Assembly (NCBI RefSeq): GCF_008831285.2
Contig: NC_045148.1
Span: forward strand, 21,013,002 to 21,077,001
Direction of reading: 5' to 3'
Source: Nymphaea colorata
Lineage: Eukaryota; Streptophyta; Magnoliopsida; Nymphaeales; Nymphaeaceae
Length of the DNA: 64,000 nt
Shown piece after piece: positions 1-10,836 of this stretch. Under the pieces are notes generated by a model. The model was not told where the DNA came from, ran no database searches, and worked only from the letters and a program-made list of their open reading frames with translations. Position 1 is the first letter of the stretch, and each line of letters opens with the position of its first letter. Both the position numbers and the translations under genes were made by a program.

Positions 1-430
1 GATTTTAGCAACATTGGTGCGAAGCAATATAACTTGCCAAAGGGGTACCCATTTCTCACTATTATTATTACTATTGTTATTATCTTATTATTATTACCAT
101 GACCTGTTAATTTCAAATAAAATAATTTTTACTATTGTGAACAAGTCTATTTTAATCTCTTAAATTGTAACGCACGTCAGTTTGTCAATCGAATGCCTTG
201 ACCAAAAATGTAGAAACACCAAACATGCTTGCCACTCCCCATACCTTTTCTCCAACTCATTCTTAGCCATCTTAATTTACAGATTATGCAAAATTCATCG
301 TTAACCATCTTAGTTTACAAAAAAAAAAAAATTCCTTCCTTTCTTCATGTGAGGGGAAACCTCTTGAACAAGGGTTGTAACCCTTTCCTTTCTCCTGCCC
401 CTCATTCAAGGCTGTTTGATATACTCGTCA
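1..430. other. AT-rich intergenic DNA
   Basis: This stretch contains ATT-rich low-complexity sequence (about 60-110) and a short poly-A run near 320. The short open frame at 229-435 has no recognisable domain and no usable splice context. I see no gene here. Confidence 0.6.
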
Positions 431-439
431 ACTAACGTG

Positions 440-780
440 TAGTATTATCATTGTTGTCAAGATGTTCGATTGAGATAGAAACATAATAAGAGTGGAATAA
501 CGTGGTTCAGCTATTAGATGCCTACATCCATGAACTGAGTGATCTATTTCACTTAATTCTCATCAGCCGAATTACAATATATTCTCTTTTATATATAGCA
601 AAGGCTAGAACCGTTAAGCCAAATAAGAGTATAAGAGCACAGCAGCTGCCTAGAATATTAGCGGCCCATCAATCTGACCAACTACGTCAAGTTCTTCGGG
701 CAAAAAATATCACTAGGACAAAAAAAACATCATTGCTCTCAAACCAACTATCTATCTGATGAAACGCTTAGCGAGAAAAG
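440..780 (-). repeat. Degenerate copia-type LTR fragment
   Basis: The stretch at 500-533 carries CGTGGTTCAG followed by CTACATCCATGAACTGAGTG. The same order of words, GTGGTTCAGTGAAGC then CTACGTCCACG, occurs in the LTRs of the copia element at 3739-9034. Read on the minus strand, a TATA-like word (TATATATAAAAGAG) lies at 584-598, in the relative place where the copia LTRs carry TATAAATAG. I infer a decayed solo LTR of a related copia family. No partner LTR or primer site is visible nearby, so the limits are approximate. Confidence 0.4.
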
Positions 781-931
781 CAAGGACTTCCATTCCTCAC
801 CTGTACATCGTTTTTTCTCTGCCAATGTGCACGTCTTTTTACTTGAAATCGGGTGAAGAATGTGGATGGAGGAAAGACCTGACTTTCTTCATTGATGGTG
901 TTTTTTCAAGGTTGAGATAAGTTATTAACTC

Positions 932-2899
932 ATGCACATATCTCTCCTTTGCAGATCTATTGACACATCCCATTCTGTCTCAGACATGAGCACATTTACC
1001 GGCATGTTACGCCATTTTAGCCTAAAGAACAGGAAAAAGGATTCAAAAAATCGTGACACCAATAACGAAGAATCACAGGACAGTGAGCTTGGCCTCAACG
1101 CAAAATTGATTCTATGCTTCTTAAACCCGGCAATTCAAAAGATTGGAGTCTGGGGCATGGCTGGAACAGGCAAAACCTTGAATGTCACGACGGCACTGGG
1201 AACTTTAAATGAATTGAAAAATAAAATATTTGATTTTATCCTCTTCTTCACCGTCAAAGACGGCTTGAGAACTCTGAGAAATGATTTGATGAGGGAACTA
1301 GGCGTTATTAAGGTTGATAGTGAAGATGATGACATGAAAGCTGCGGCCTTGTTGTACAGGAGGCTGAGAGGGAAGAAGTTCCTTCTCGTCTTAGATGACT
1401 TGTGGGAAACAATCAGTTTAGAAGAGCTGGGAGTTCCTGAAACCACCGAAGAAAATGGCTGCAAGCTCTTGGTGATCACTCGAAACCGCAAACTGTGTGA
1501 CCGTATGGGCACTCAGGTTGATATCAGGGTGCCTGGTTTTACTGAGGAAGATGCATGGACCTACATCTGTGAAGCAGCCGGCGACGTCGTGAAGCAGCCA
1601 TCAATCGAGCCCATAGCTAAACGAGTTGCAAAAGAATGTGATTGCATGCCTCTTGCACTTAAAGCGACAATGTAGGCTATGGCGGGCAGAAGCGATGAGG
1701 TTTCTTGGCTGAGAATGTTGGGTGATTGGATGCACTTCAGGCCTTCAAGGCGAATCTTCGAAAAGTTGTTCCTGCGTTTGAAGTTGAGTTACGATCACTT
1801 GGAAAGTGAACTCCTAAGAAAATGCTTCTTAGCTTGTTCTTTCTATGCAGAAAAACAGGAGGTCAATGTGATAGAACTGATACACTGGTGGATTTATGAA
1901 GGCTACATTGACCTTACAGAGGAAATGGCATTGTTGGAGGCTTATGAGAAGGGGGCTCATCTGATAGCAGATCTAAGAGATGCAAGTATGATCCAAGTTC
2001 GTGATGGAGGCCTTATTAAATTCAATGATGTGATGAGGGACCTAGCTCTAATTATCAAATCCAAAGAGTTCATAAAGAAGATCGATCAAAAGCTACTCGA
2101 AGCACCAGACAGAGAAGCATGGGAAGAAGCAGAGATGATATCACTAAAAGAAAACCAAATAACAAGCCTTGAGCAGAACCCAAACTGTCCCAATCTCACT
2201 TGCCTGCACCTCTGTAGCAACCATCAGCTGAGAAAGATCTCCCCAGAGTTTTTTGAGCAAATGCCGGAACTTCGCTTTCTAGATTTGTCATGGACAGGAA
2301 TTGATTCTCTGCCAAGATCAATCTCTCATCTTGTGAAGCTTCGGTTGCTTGATTTGGACTTCTGCAGGTCCTTGAGAAACATAACAGGTGTAGGGGCTCT
2401 CAAGCAACTGATCACTCTTGATCTCTCAGCCACCCCAATAGAAGAGCTACCAGTGGAAATTGGTGAACTGACTCAGCTGAGGCGCCTGCACATGTTTGCC
2501 ACTGTGCATCTCAAGAGAGTTGCTAGTGGGATCTTGCCCAGACTCTGTTTTCTGGAAATCCTCAAGATGGGAGGCAGTTCCTATGCTTGGCAAAGCGAGG
2601 GCCTGGTCGGTGAAGCCAGCTTGCAGGAGCTGTTGGGCTTGAGACGCTTAGATGATTTAGCACTTGTAGTGAGAAGTGTTACTGATTTTGAATTCTTTGA
2701 CCAAAGTACATCTCTACAGTCATGGAAAGATGACGTTACCATAGAGTGCAGAATCTTAGAGACGTCGACGACTATGAAGTTTGAAGGCAAATTCAACAAG
2801 TGGGAGAGCGAATTTGAGGAAGAAGACATGGTTGCCAAGATCCTAGCCGCTGCATCATCGATGGTGGATAAGTATGAAGGGTTCTTTGACAAAGCTTAA
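932..2899 (+). pseudogene. CC-NBS-LRR (RPS2/RPS5-like) resistance gene relic with one in-frame stop
   Basis: This is a relic of an intracellular immune receptor that would bind ATP/ADP through NB-ARC and sense pathogen effectors. Motifs in order are: P-loop GMAGTGKTL (1154-1180), kinase-2 KKFLLVLDDLWE (1373-1408, with the terminal W typical of non-TIR NLRs), RNBS-B LLVITRN, GLPL-like CMPLAL, RNBS-D-like CFLACSFYAE, an MHD-position FND (2021-2029), then about six leucine-rich repeats (about 2185-2520). A single TAG at 1673-1675, just after the GLPL motif, interrupts an otherwise open frame of 656 codons; frames on both sides match. The ATG at 932 precedes a good splice acceptor (CTCTCCTTTGCAG, ending 954), so the true exon probably starts at 955 and the coiled-coil exon is missing or further upstream. 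The LRR is short for the family. The stop could be a real nonsense change or a sequencing error. Confidence 0.88.
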
Positions 2900-3733
2900 T
2901 TTGGTCGAATTGACTTGGTGTTTAAAATGGGTAGTGGATTCAGAGCTTTTTCAAGGGGCTGGGAGTGAAGCTCCGGATTGCTACTGCTGAGTGGCTTTTG
3001 AGATTGAAGAACTTCTTGTTTGTGGATTGATATGTTGTTTGGCTTTCTTTTGTATGAAACTGCAGGAATGGTCTGTTTGATTTCGAATTGCAAAACGTTT
3101 GCAATGTCGTGCATAAATTAATTTGTTGAAGATTTGTATAAAGACCTTGTGTAAAAGAAAAGTTGATTTGACTAGAGCTTGCTAAGAGAAAAGAATCCAT
3201 GTTGGGATCTGGTATTCAGTTCCACGTTTGACTATGAATCCAATCTCAATCCTACGCAGAACCAAAATCGAAGTACAAGAAAATGATAGATTTTAAACTA
3301 GCTTGACAAGTTTGGATTTAGTTTCAGAAAATCAATTTGGAGTCGAACACTCGATCCACATCAAAATAGGTTTGATTCGGTTAACTTGAACTAGGTAATA
3401 GCCATATCCAAATAAAAAGTAATTTATTCTACCCCATTCATTTTAATTGTTGCTAGTCGTTGATACTCGAAAAATGATCGACGATGTACCATATCATGTA
3501 ATCTTGCACGTTGTCACAGAATCACATATAATTTGAATTCAAATCCAGAGCTTTCTTGAGACAGTCCTGCATCTCCACTCAACATCTGAATCTCCCATCT
3601 GGACTTCGGATGCACTTCTTTTAGGAAGCACAGTTATTTTTCATTATCTTCGATCTGTCTAAAGCTGCACCTTTGGCGCCGGTGAGAAACCAAGTATCTG
3701 CAGGGAACAGAGTGCCAAGCAAACGTTTAACAT
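2900..3733. other. Non-coding DNA after the NLR relic
   Basis: This AT-rich flank follows the first NLR relic. Short open frames on the minus strand at 2896-3200 have no domain and lie antisense to the 3' end and flank of the NLR. I see no promoter, terminator or RNA gene that I can support. Confidence 0.5.
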
Positions 3734-3738
3734 CTAAA
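3734..3738. repeat. Left target-site duplication CTAAA of copia-1
   Basis: The five bases CTAAA directly precede the TG of the left LTR at 3739. The same five bases follow the CA of the right LTR (9035-9039). This is the 5-bp duplication expected from copia integrase. Confidence 0.95.
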
Positions 3739-4231
3739 TGTGTAAGAAAGAAACAAGAGACAAGTTTTTATGTGGTTCAGTGAAGCACACCTACGTCCAC
3801 GAGAGAGACTCTTCCACCGTGTGTGGTGGAGAGGTTCATTCTACTATTTATAATGTTACACTTGAGACTTCTCCTTGATTTCAGGAGAGATTATAGTCCT
3901 ACCATGATTGCTCTTGCGAGCTGTACATATACGTTTCATGTTGCTAATGTCTTGGGATTGACTTTCCCTGTTGAGTCGTTGCATTCTTGGATCCTTATTT
4001 GTAACTGTGGCCTGATTCCCTTCATCGTCATCTTCTTTAGTAACTGCCGTAATCTGCAATCTGGCTGATTTATCATTTTGTGTAATGGTGGCCTGATTTC
4101 CTTCATCGTTGCTCTGTTCTTTAGTAACTGACGTAATCGGCAGCCTGGTTGATTTGTGATTTTGTGTAACTGGCACAACAATCTTCATTCTAGTCGTTTG
4201 ATGATATTGATTATATTCCTTTACCGTTTCA
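3739..4231 (-). repeat. 3' LTR of copia-1 (left copy)
   Basis: The repeat is 493 bp, TG...CA, the same length as the right copy. It is adjacent to the polypurine tract, so it is the 3' LTR of a minus-strand element. A TATA-like box (TATAAATAG on the minus strand) lies near 3844-3853. Open frames inside it are antisense shadows, not genes. Confidence 0.95.
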
Positions 4232-4243
4232 TCCCCCCTCAAA
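4232..4243 (-). other. Polypurine tract of copia-1
   Basis: The minus strand reads TTTGAGGGGGGA immediately before the 3' LTR. This is the expected plus-strand priming site for reverse transcription. Confidence 0.88.
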
Positions 4244-4275
4244 TTGGGCGGGCCGTTAGCCAGACCCAGTTTGTC

Positions 4276-7200
4276 TCAAAGTGAATTAAAGTGGTTGCTA
4301 GACAATGCCTTGGTGAATATATCAGCAAGTTGTTGAGAGGATGGCACAAATTGCGTGGTAAGTTGTCCAAGCGTGATCTTTTCACGAAGGAAATGATAAT
4401 CCAACTCAACATGTTTCATTCGAGAGTGAAAAACTGGTTTGATAGAAACCTGTAGGGCAGACATATTGTCACAATATAAGATTGGAGTGCAGGCTAGATA
4501 TATTCCAAGATCTTTCAATATATATTGAATCCATGTAAGTTTGGTGGCGGCAGAGGCCATAGATCTATATTCTGCTTCTGTCATAGATCGAGCGACAGTA
4601 GGTTGTTTCTTAGCTGCCCAAGATATACAATTTGTGCCAATGAAAGTGCAATATCTAGCAGTTGAGCATCGAGTGTCCTTGCATCCTGCCCAGTCTCAAT
4701 CAGAGAAGGCATGAAGTTGAAAATCAGTCAGAGGGGAGAGAGTACAACCATCAGAAATAGTTTCGTGAATGTAGCAGAGTATAAGTTTAACAAGCTGAAA
4801 ATGACTATTCTTTGGTGTCTGCATATACCGACTGACATAATTAACACTGACTGATATATCGGGCCTGGTAAACATCAAATATTGTAGCCCCCCAACCAAA
4901 CTGTGAAACAGTGTTGGATCTGAAAAAGGTCCATCATGAAGAGGTGATTGATAATGTTGAACTAAAGGGGTGATGACTGGTTTACAGCCAAGAAATTTTG
5001 CACGTTCGAGAAGACTAAAGGCGTAACGCCGTTGATTTAAGAAACAGTCCAGATTTAGTCTTAATAACTTCCACACCTAAGAAGTGATGAAGATATCCAA
5101 GATCTTTCATGGCGAACTCGATACTCAACTCTTTAATAATTTGTTGAAGAAGGATACTATTGCTTCCTGTTAATATGGTGTCGTCAACATAAAGAAGGAG
5201 AAAGATAGTACCTTGAGCTTCTTGATAAACAAACAATGAAGAGTCTGAGATGCTGGCGTAAAAGCCTTTGGTTAACAAGGAGCCAAACCGATTGTACCAA
5301 ACTCGAGGTGCCTGGGGAACTCCATATAAAGCTCGGTGAAGTCGGCAGACATGTGTGGGTTTGGAAGGATCAATGAATCCTCGTGGCTGTTCAATGAATA
5401 CAGTTTGATCCAAGTTGCTATGGAGAAACACATTTTTGACATCGAGCTGCTTAATGTCCCAATTGTTGGTCAAGGCAATAGTAAGAACAATGCAAATTGT
5501 AGTCGGTTTGATAACAGGAGAGAAAGTTTCCATAAAGTCAACACCAGGAATTTGGTTGAACTCGCTAGCTACCAGCCGTGCCTTCAAGCATTCCAAAGTG
5601 CCATCACTTTTTAATTTGGTTTTAAAAACCCAATACCACATTCATGTTTGGTTGTCGAGGAACTAGAGTCCAAGTTTGACAATAGTGAAGTGCGTGTAAT
5701 TCCCCTTTCATCGCCGCGACCCAGCCATCATGCATGAGAGCATCTTTCACCGTTTTGGGCTCTAGATGAATACTCATAGTGAGCAAGTAGCAAGGATTAG
5801 GCTTAACGACACCAACCTTTGCTCGAGTAATCATGACATGAGAGTTTGAGGATGGAGGCGGAACTTGAGTGGCTGCGGCATGGAGATCGAGAGATGGTTC
5901 AGCTTGAGGTGGAAGCTCGTCACTAGAAGATGGTGAGGCTGCTGCAATAGGGGATAGCACAACTTGTTGAATCAGTGAGTTTTCATGAGGAGAAGATACA
6001 GCAGGTGTAGCTAGTAACATTTCTGGAGTTGGGAGCTCTTCATGATGCATACAAGTGGAGGAGCCAACAACAAGCTGTCTATCCACATTCTGAGTATTAT
6101 TAGGGGGCTCGGTCTAATCCCTGAATGTTGTAGGTTGCAGTTGATATTCAACTTTGGAAAATAATATGCCAGGCTTGTGATACGGAAAGTTAGCTTCATC
6201 AAAAACCACATGCCGTGAAGTATATATACAACCAGTAGGAGGATATAATCTGCGATAGCCTTTGTGAATGGAACTATATCCCAAGAATACACAAAGTAAC
6301 GGTCTTGGTTCAAATTTATGCTTGGCATAATCTTTCAAGTAAGGAAAGCAACGACTTCCAAAAATACCAAGGCATGTATAATATGATTTCTTTCCAAAAA
6401 CACATTCAAATGGTGATTTCATTTGCAAGGTGGGTATAGGCAACCGATTGATTAACCATGCATCAGTCAAGAAAGCATCGACCCAATATTTCATGGGTAT
6501 ATGAGCATGGAAGAGCATGGTGAGACCCAACTCAACTATTGATCGATGACGCCGTTCAGCCAGTCCGTTTTGCGGTGGCGTTTTGGGGCATGACTTAATA
6601 TGTCAGATGCCATGATTTCTCAAATAATTTTCTAGGATCCGACTATTAAATTCACCTCCTTCATTGGTTTGAAAATTTTTTAATTTTGTTTCGAATTGAC
6701 GTTCAACTAGTTTGTGGAAATCCATAAACACTTGACAAAGTTCAGATTTGTGTCGAAGAGGATATAACCAAACAAATCTTGTAGCTTCATCAACAAATAT
6801 AGCATAAAACTGAAATTTTTTTGTAGACGTGATAGGGGCTGGTTCCCATAAGTCACAATGAACACATTCAAGGAAGATTTGAGAATGCTCTTCTATAGGA
6901 AGAAATGGAAGCCGACACATTTTGGCAAGCTGACAACTAGAACAAACTGACATTCTTGATTGAGGTCCACTCACCTCAATATTATTTTTGCTAACAAGAA
7001 AATCAACTATCCGATGATGAGGATGGCCCAAACGTTGATGCCACGTTTCTTTATTGATTGACTGAAACCTGTTGGAAAAGAAGACTGCATGTTGTCGATC
7101 CTTGGAGTTTTCTTGAAATGCATAAAGATCTCTGGTTCTACTGCCCAACGCTATTAGACGATTGTCCCTCTTGTCCTTAACAGAAAAACCATCAGTAGAT

Positions 7201-7497
7201 AATTGAAAAACATATGGATATTCAGACGTTAACTGGCTGATAGAGACTAAATTTTTCTTAATTTGAGGCACAACTAGAACATTATTGAGCGGCACGCATT
7301 TTTTTCCCGTTTTGAATATCAGCATTTCCAATATGAGTGATACTTAATTTTTCACCATTTCCCACCATAATTTGATCGTTACCATGATATTCAGTATAGT
7401 TTGTAAGTTTATCTGGATTAGACATTATATGTGTGGACGCCCCCGTATCAGGAAACCATTTGCCATCATGTCCGTCAGCTGTCTTCATTGCTGCCAA
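4276..7497 (-). pseudogene. copia-1 pol: protease, integrase, RT, RNase H (broken)
   Basis: Reading leftwards: protease with FPDTGAST (7440-7470 region); frameshift near 7290; integrase with the zinc-binding HQRLGH...CSSCQLAK and VHCDLWEP; a TGA at 6603-6605; then PPQNGLAERRHR with the catalytic Glu in the same frame. A second stop lies at 6114-6116 (TAG). A frameshift near 5640 separates the linker from RT. RT carries [25 protein letters not shown] and [10 protein letters not shown] single-base insertion near 5038 and a TGA at 4696-4698 precede RNase H (TEAEYRSM, YCDNMSA, HVELDYHFLRE). At the second Asp of the integrase DDE triad the sequence reads FQTNEGGEF, so the codon at 6663-6665 is Asn. 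The product would have made element cDNA and inserted it; this copy cannot. Confidence 0.92.
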
Positions 7498-7536
7498 AGC
7501 GTAGGGTACTTCCTACACTTGGAAAGCGTGATTGAA

Positions 7537-8486
7537 TCAATGCCAACAATTAGCAGCATTGTGATTCATTTTGTGGCAGATTTGACATTGAACACCTTTG
7601 TTCTTGTTTTGGTTCTCTCCGCGTCCACCATTCTTGTCTTGATTGAATTGAAATTGTCTTCCTCCTTGGGCCGACTGAAAATGTCCTCCTCCTTGGGTCG
7701 ACTGAAAAGCTCCTCCGGCCTCCTTGGGCCGCTTGTGTGAATTCTCGCCCCTTTGAGTTAAAGAACTAATTTCTATTTGATTTAAACTTGGAATTTGAAT
7801 ATTTCTCTCTGTAAAGTGCAACCTGCTGACTAGTATCCTCATGATACATACTCCGCATAGTTTCATGACTCTGGAGTAAAGCTACCACATCTATGTAGGA
7901 TGGTGTTGGGGGTTTCATCATGGTGGTGGTAAAGGAATCATATTCGTGTTCCAATCCACGAGCCAAAAAACTTTGGAATGGTCTTCTATAGGCTTGCCTA
8001 TAGCCGCAAGCTCGTCACATATCTTCTTGAACTCACAAATAAAATCAGCAATAGACAGATTTCTTTTCTTACAAGTCTCAAGCTTTTGCATAACCAAGTG
8101 TTCCCTCTCTTGACATTTATGAGAGAAATGTGTCATAAGTGTATGTCATACCTCTTTAGATGTTTGAAGTCCAATGACGGTACCCATGACTTCTTCTGCA
8201 AGAGTGCCGGTGATCCATCCACGCAATAGTCGATCTGATTTTCGCCATGCTTGATAGATTGGATTCACTCGTTCCTCCACCGTACCGTCTTCTTTGGTGT
8301 GATGGACTGTAGGTTCGGGCGCAGCTGTCTCTCCTTCAATGAACTCAATCATATCTTGGCTCTCAATGACTCGAAGGAGTTGGGTTTTCCATATCAAAAA
8401 ATTGGTCTGGTTCAACTTAATGGTAAGAAAGTTTGCGACTTTAAGTTGTAAGGGTATGGGTAAGGAGAAGAGACGGTGGAAGCCAT
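7537..8486 (-). pseudogene. copia-1 gag with CCHC zinc knuckle (broken)
   Basis: The likely start is the ATG at 8484-8486 (MASTVSSPYPYPYN), followed by a small frameshift near 8450 into LNQTNFLIWKTQLLRV, the conserved copia gag opening. A TGA at 8146-8148 replaces the Trp of the usual EVW motif. Frame shifts occur near 7968 and 7800. The zinc knuckle CQICHKMNHNAANC (CX2CX4HX4C) lies at about 7540-7590. Two more stops separate gag from the protease frame. The family role is particle formation and RNA binding. Confidence 0.88.
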
Positions 8487-8529
8487 TGAAGGTATACTAA
8501 AAAAAAAACTCACGGTGCAAGACCCTAAT

Positions 8530-8541
8530 GCTCTGATACCA
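8530..8541 (-). other. Primer-binding site of copia-1
   Basis: The plus strand reads GCTCTGATACCA, i.e. TGGTATCAGAGC on the element strand, directly abutting the 5' LTR at 8542. It matches the 3' end of initiator-Met tRNA as in most plant copia elements. It is not a tRNA gene. Confidence 0.93.
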
Positions 8542-9034
8542 TGTGAAAGAAAGAAACAAGAGACAAGTTTTTACGTGGTTCGGTGAAGCACACCTACGTC
8601 CATGAGAGAGACTCTTCCACCGTGTGTGGTGGAGAGGTTCATTCCACTATTTATGATGTTACACTTGAGACTTCTCCTTGATTTCAGGAGAGATTATAGT
8701 CCTTTCATGATTGCTCTTGCGAGCTGTACATATACGTTTCATGTTGCTAACGTTTTGGGATTGACTTTCCCTATTGAGTCGTTGCATTCTTGGATCCTCA
8801 TTTGTAACCGTGGCCGGATTCCCTTCATCGTCATCTTCTTTAGTAACTGTCGTAATCCGCAATCTGGCTGATTTATCATTTTGTGTAATGGTGGCCTGAT
8901 TTCCTTCATCGTTGCCTTCTTCTTTAGTAACTGACGTAATCGACAGCCTCGTTGATTTGTGATTTTCTATAACTGGCGCAACAATCTTCATTCTAGCCGT
9001 TTGATGATATTGATTATATTCCTTTACCGTTTCA
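8542..9034 (-). repeat. 5' LTR of copia-1 (right copy)
   Basis: The repeat is 493 bp, TG...CA, about 95% identical to the left copy by hand alignment. It would hold the element promoter; the minus strand has CATAAATAG near 8647-8655. Confidence 0.95.
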
Positions 9035-9039
9035 CTAAA
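9035..9039. repeat. Right target-site duplication CTAAA of copia-1
   Basis: The sequence is identical to 3734-3738 and directly follows the terminal CA of the right LTR. Confidence 0.95.
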
Positions 9040-9688
9040 CGGGCATGCCCATCGAGTTTCCTGTGTGATTCCTCGTTTTCAGCAAGTCTATCAGGTTGAG
9101 GAAAAAGGCACAAGTTGGAAAACAAGCATAAATCCTCAGAAAAGCAACCCCAAGAAGTACAATGGTTCTGCTCCTGACGAATGAAAGTAAATTGCGAAAC
9201 CAATTTCTTGGGTTGTACAACTTTAACTTGTTTATCAAGATTAGCTCGTGATCGATTAGGAAGATCTATACTCGACCACTTAAACCTTTAATGATCTCTC
9301 GTTTCAAATGAATTATTCAGAGGTCACAAATGTGCTCATCCCCTGTTTGCCTTGAACAAGAAAAATCTTCCTCACAATTCAAGGATCCAAAACAGCAGTG
9401 TGTGTTGCACCAAGTAATTAAGCGGTAGCTTAACCATGATGCGCAGCAGTGGGGGTTTACCTCCTCAAAACGATACTACATTTTCTCAATTTGTAAGCTC
9501 CGACGACTGTAAGATCCATCGTCCGGTAGCCGTTTCCGTTTGCTAGCATCTGGGTAACTTCTTCTGCCTCCTTCTGTTCTCGAAGAACCAAACACCCGAT
9601 GCGGGCATTTGATTCCAACTCTCCACATTCCATTTCCCTTAACAACATTTCTCTCCATTGCATTCCCCTCCGATCACAGATCAAAAAA
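9040..9688. other. 3' flank of the TNL fragment, no assignable gene
   Basis: Several minus-strand frames stay open between 9457 and 9789, including a Lys/Arg-rich one beginning MERNVVKGNGMWRVG at 9658. They lie just downstream of the TNL exon and may be its frame-shifted tail, but the reading frame cannot be settled by eye. Confidence 0.35.
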
Positions 9689-10181
9689 TCATCCTTTGAG
9701 ACTATAAACCGAGTACTTGTCACGGACTGCCCCCTCCAGAAACGCTCGAAGGACGCTGAAAGAACCCACACTCGGCACATTTGGAACAAGGAAAGATATT
9801 ACTGCCGTCCCATTGGGGCTCGAACAATTCAGAAATCCAGGAAGGCAGAGCTTTACATAGCCTTCAAAATTCGCCTCCTGAAAACAAACATTTATAGTAT
9901 AATAAATTGCAGATTAGCAAACCAAATTTAATAAGCCACCATTCAGAAGGCACAATTCTCTCTTTGTTTACCTTCAGCCTGTTCCACAAGGCATCGGAAA
10001 GGCTGGTGCATTCTCTAAGATCCAAGTCCTCCAAGCATTTCAATTTCTCAAGGCCAGGAATGTCGACGAGATTCCCGCACTTGTTTAGATTTAATTCTCG
10101 CAGCATATTCAAATTCGAGACATCTGAAATTGTCTCCAGAGCCTCGCAGCATGTGGCATTCAGATGGATCAACGATGGTGG
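9689..10181 (-). pseudogene. 3' end of a TIR-NBS-LRR resistance gene, truncated by copia-2
   Basis: Two exons are visible on the minus strand. The first (10181-9972) encodes LRR sequence with SLIHLNATCCEALETI, LRELNLNKC, IPGLEKLK, LEDLDLREC and ALWNRLK, the spacing and wording of TNL leucine-rich repeats. It ends CTGAAG before the donor GTAAAC (9971-9966). A matching acceptor (TTTGTTTTCAG) precedes the next exon at 9877, and the phase-0 join gives NRLK-EANFEGYVKLCLPGF. The LPG word matches the post-LRR motif of TNLs (usual form NLSLPG). The frame then stays open to a TGA at 9689-9691. The 5' side is cut exactly at the first base of the copia-2 LTR (10182). TIR and NB-ARC parts are absent from the window. 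Confidence 0.7.
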
Positions 10182-10833
10182 TGTTGGGTCGGGTCCAGCC
10201 ACAAGAGAACCTGACCCGGCCCGTCACTTAAGTGACGGGCGGGAGAAATAAAGGGGAGGGCACTCGATGGTGCCTCCCATTCTTTTCTTACGTCTCTCTC
10301 TCTTTTAGGGTTTTCTTTTGGGAAAAGGAAAAGAAAGGGGGAGCAATTCTTGTGGCTGCACGACAAGAGGAGAGAGGGAGAAGAGGAAATGATGGAAGGA
10401 GAAGAGGATGGCAAGGAAGAGAAGGTTGCGAGCACTTGGCTCCAGCAAGATTCGATTCCAAGGAGGAAGCCAGATACATCTCCTCCCAATCCATGATTTC
10501 TCCCAATCCATCGGTGATATTTCCCTTGTTTTCTCATATAGTTTTGATGAGATATTATTGTTTGAGGGTTGGCTTTGTATAGCCCCTCGTGGGATAACTT
10601 ATATCATTGATTATAGTGGATTGAGTTTGGGTCGTAATACCCCGTGGTTTTTACCCTCATTATTTTGAGGGGTTTTCCACGTAAAAATCTTCTTGTGCAG
10701 TTTGTGATTGTGATTACTTTGCTTGGATTGCTTGGTAGTTGATTCGTTGCTCATTACATGATCAATTTGGGATATATTTTGTTGTTGAATCAATTTTAGT
10801 AGATTTGTGTCCTATCCATTTTTTATCCCAACA
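10182..10833 (+). repeat. 5' LTR of copia-2
   Basis: The repeat is 652 bp, starting TGTTGGG and ending CCCAACA, a perfect 7-base terminal inverted pair as expected for an LTR. It lies three bases upstream of the primer site. Open frames within it are not genes. Confidence 0.88.
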
Positions 10834-10836
10834 AAG

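Larger units (their letters stand above)
3739..9034 (-). mobile_element. Ty1/copia LTR retrotransposon copia-1, structurally complete, coding-defective
   Basis: The element is 5296 bp and is read on the minus strand. It has two 493-bp LTRs beginning TG and ending CA, a tRNA-Met-type PBS beside the right LTR, a polypurine tract beside the left LTR, and a perfect CTAAA target duplication. Domain order on the minus strand is gag, CCHC zinc knuckle, protease, integrase, reverse transcriptase, RNase H; integrase before RT defines Ty1/copia. A hand alignment of the LTRs gives about 25 substitutions and no gaps (about 5% divergence), so the insertion is not very recent. The internal frames carry several stops and frameshifts, so it cannot move by itself. 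Confidence 0.97.

Noticed and set aside
3823-4242. Frames in the copia-1 LTR, repeated at 8602-8991
   Set aside because: Both copies are inside LTRs and come in pairs for that reason only; they are not genes.
5336-5666. Plus-strand frames at 5336-5614 and 5415-5666
   Set aside because: They are antisense to the copia-1 reverse transcriptase, which has clear motifs on the minus strand.
10182-10830. Several overlapping frames on both strands at 10169-10668
   Set aside because: They lie within the copia-2 5' LTR and reflect its A/G-rich and C/T-rich tracts.
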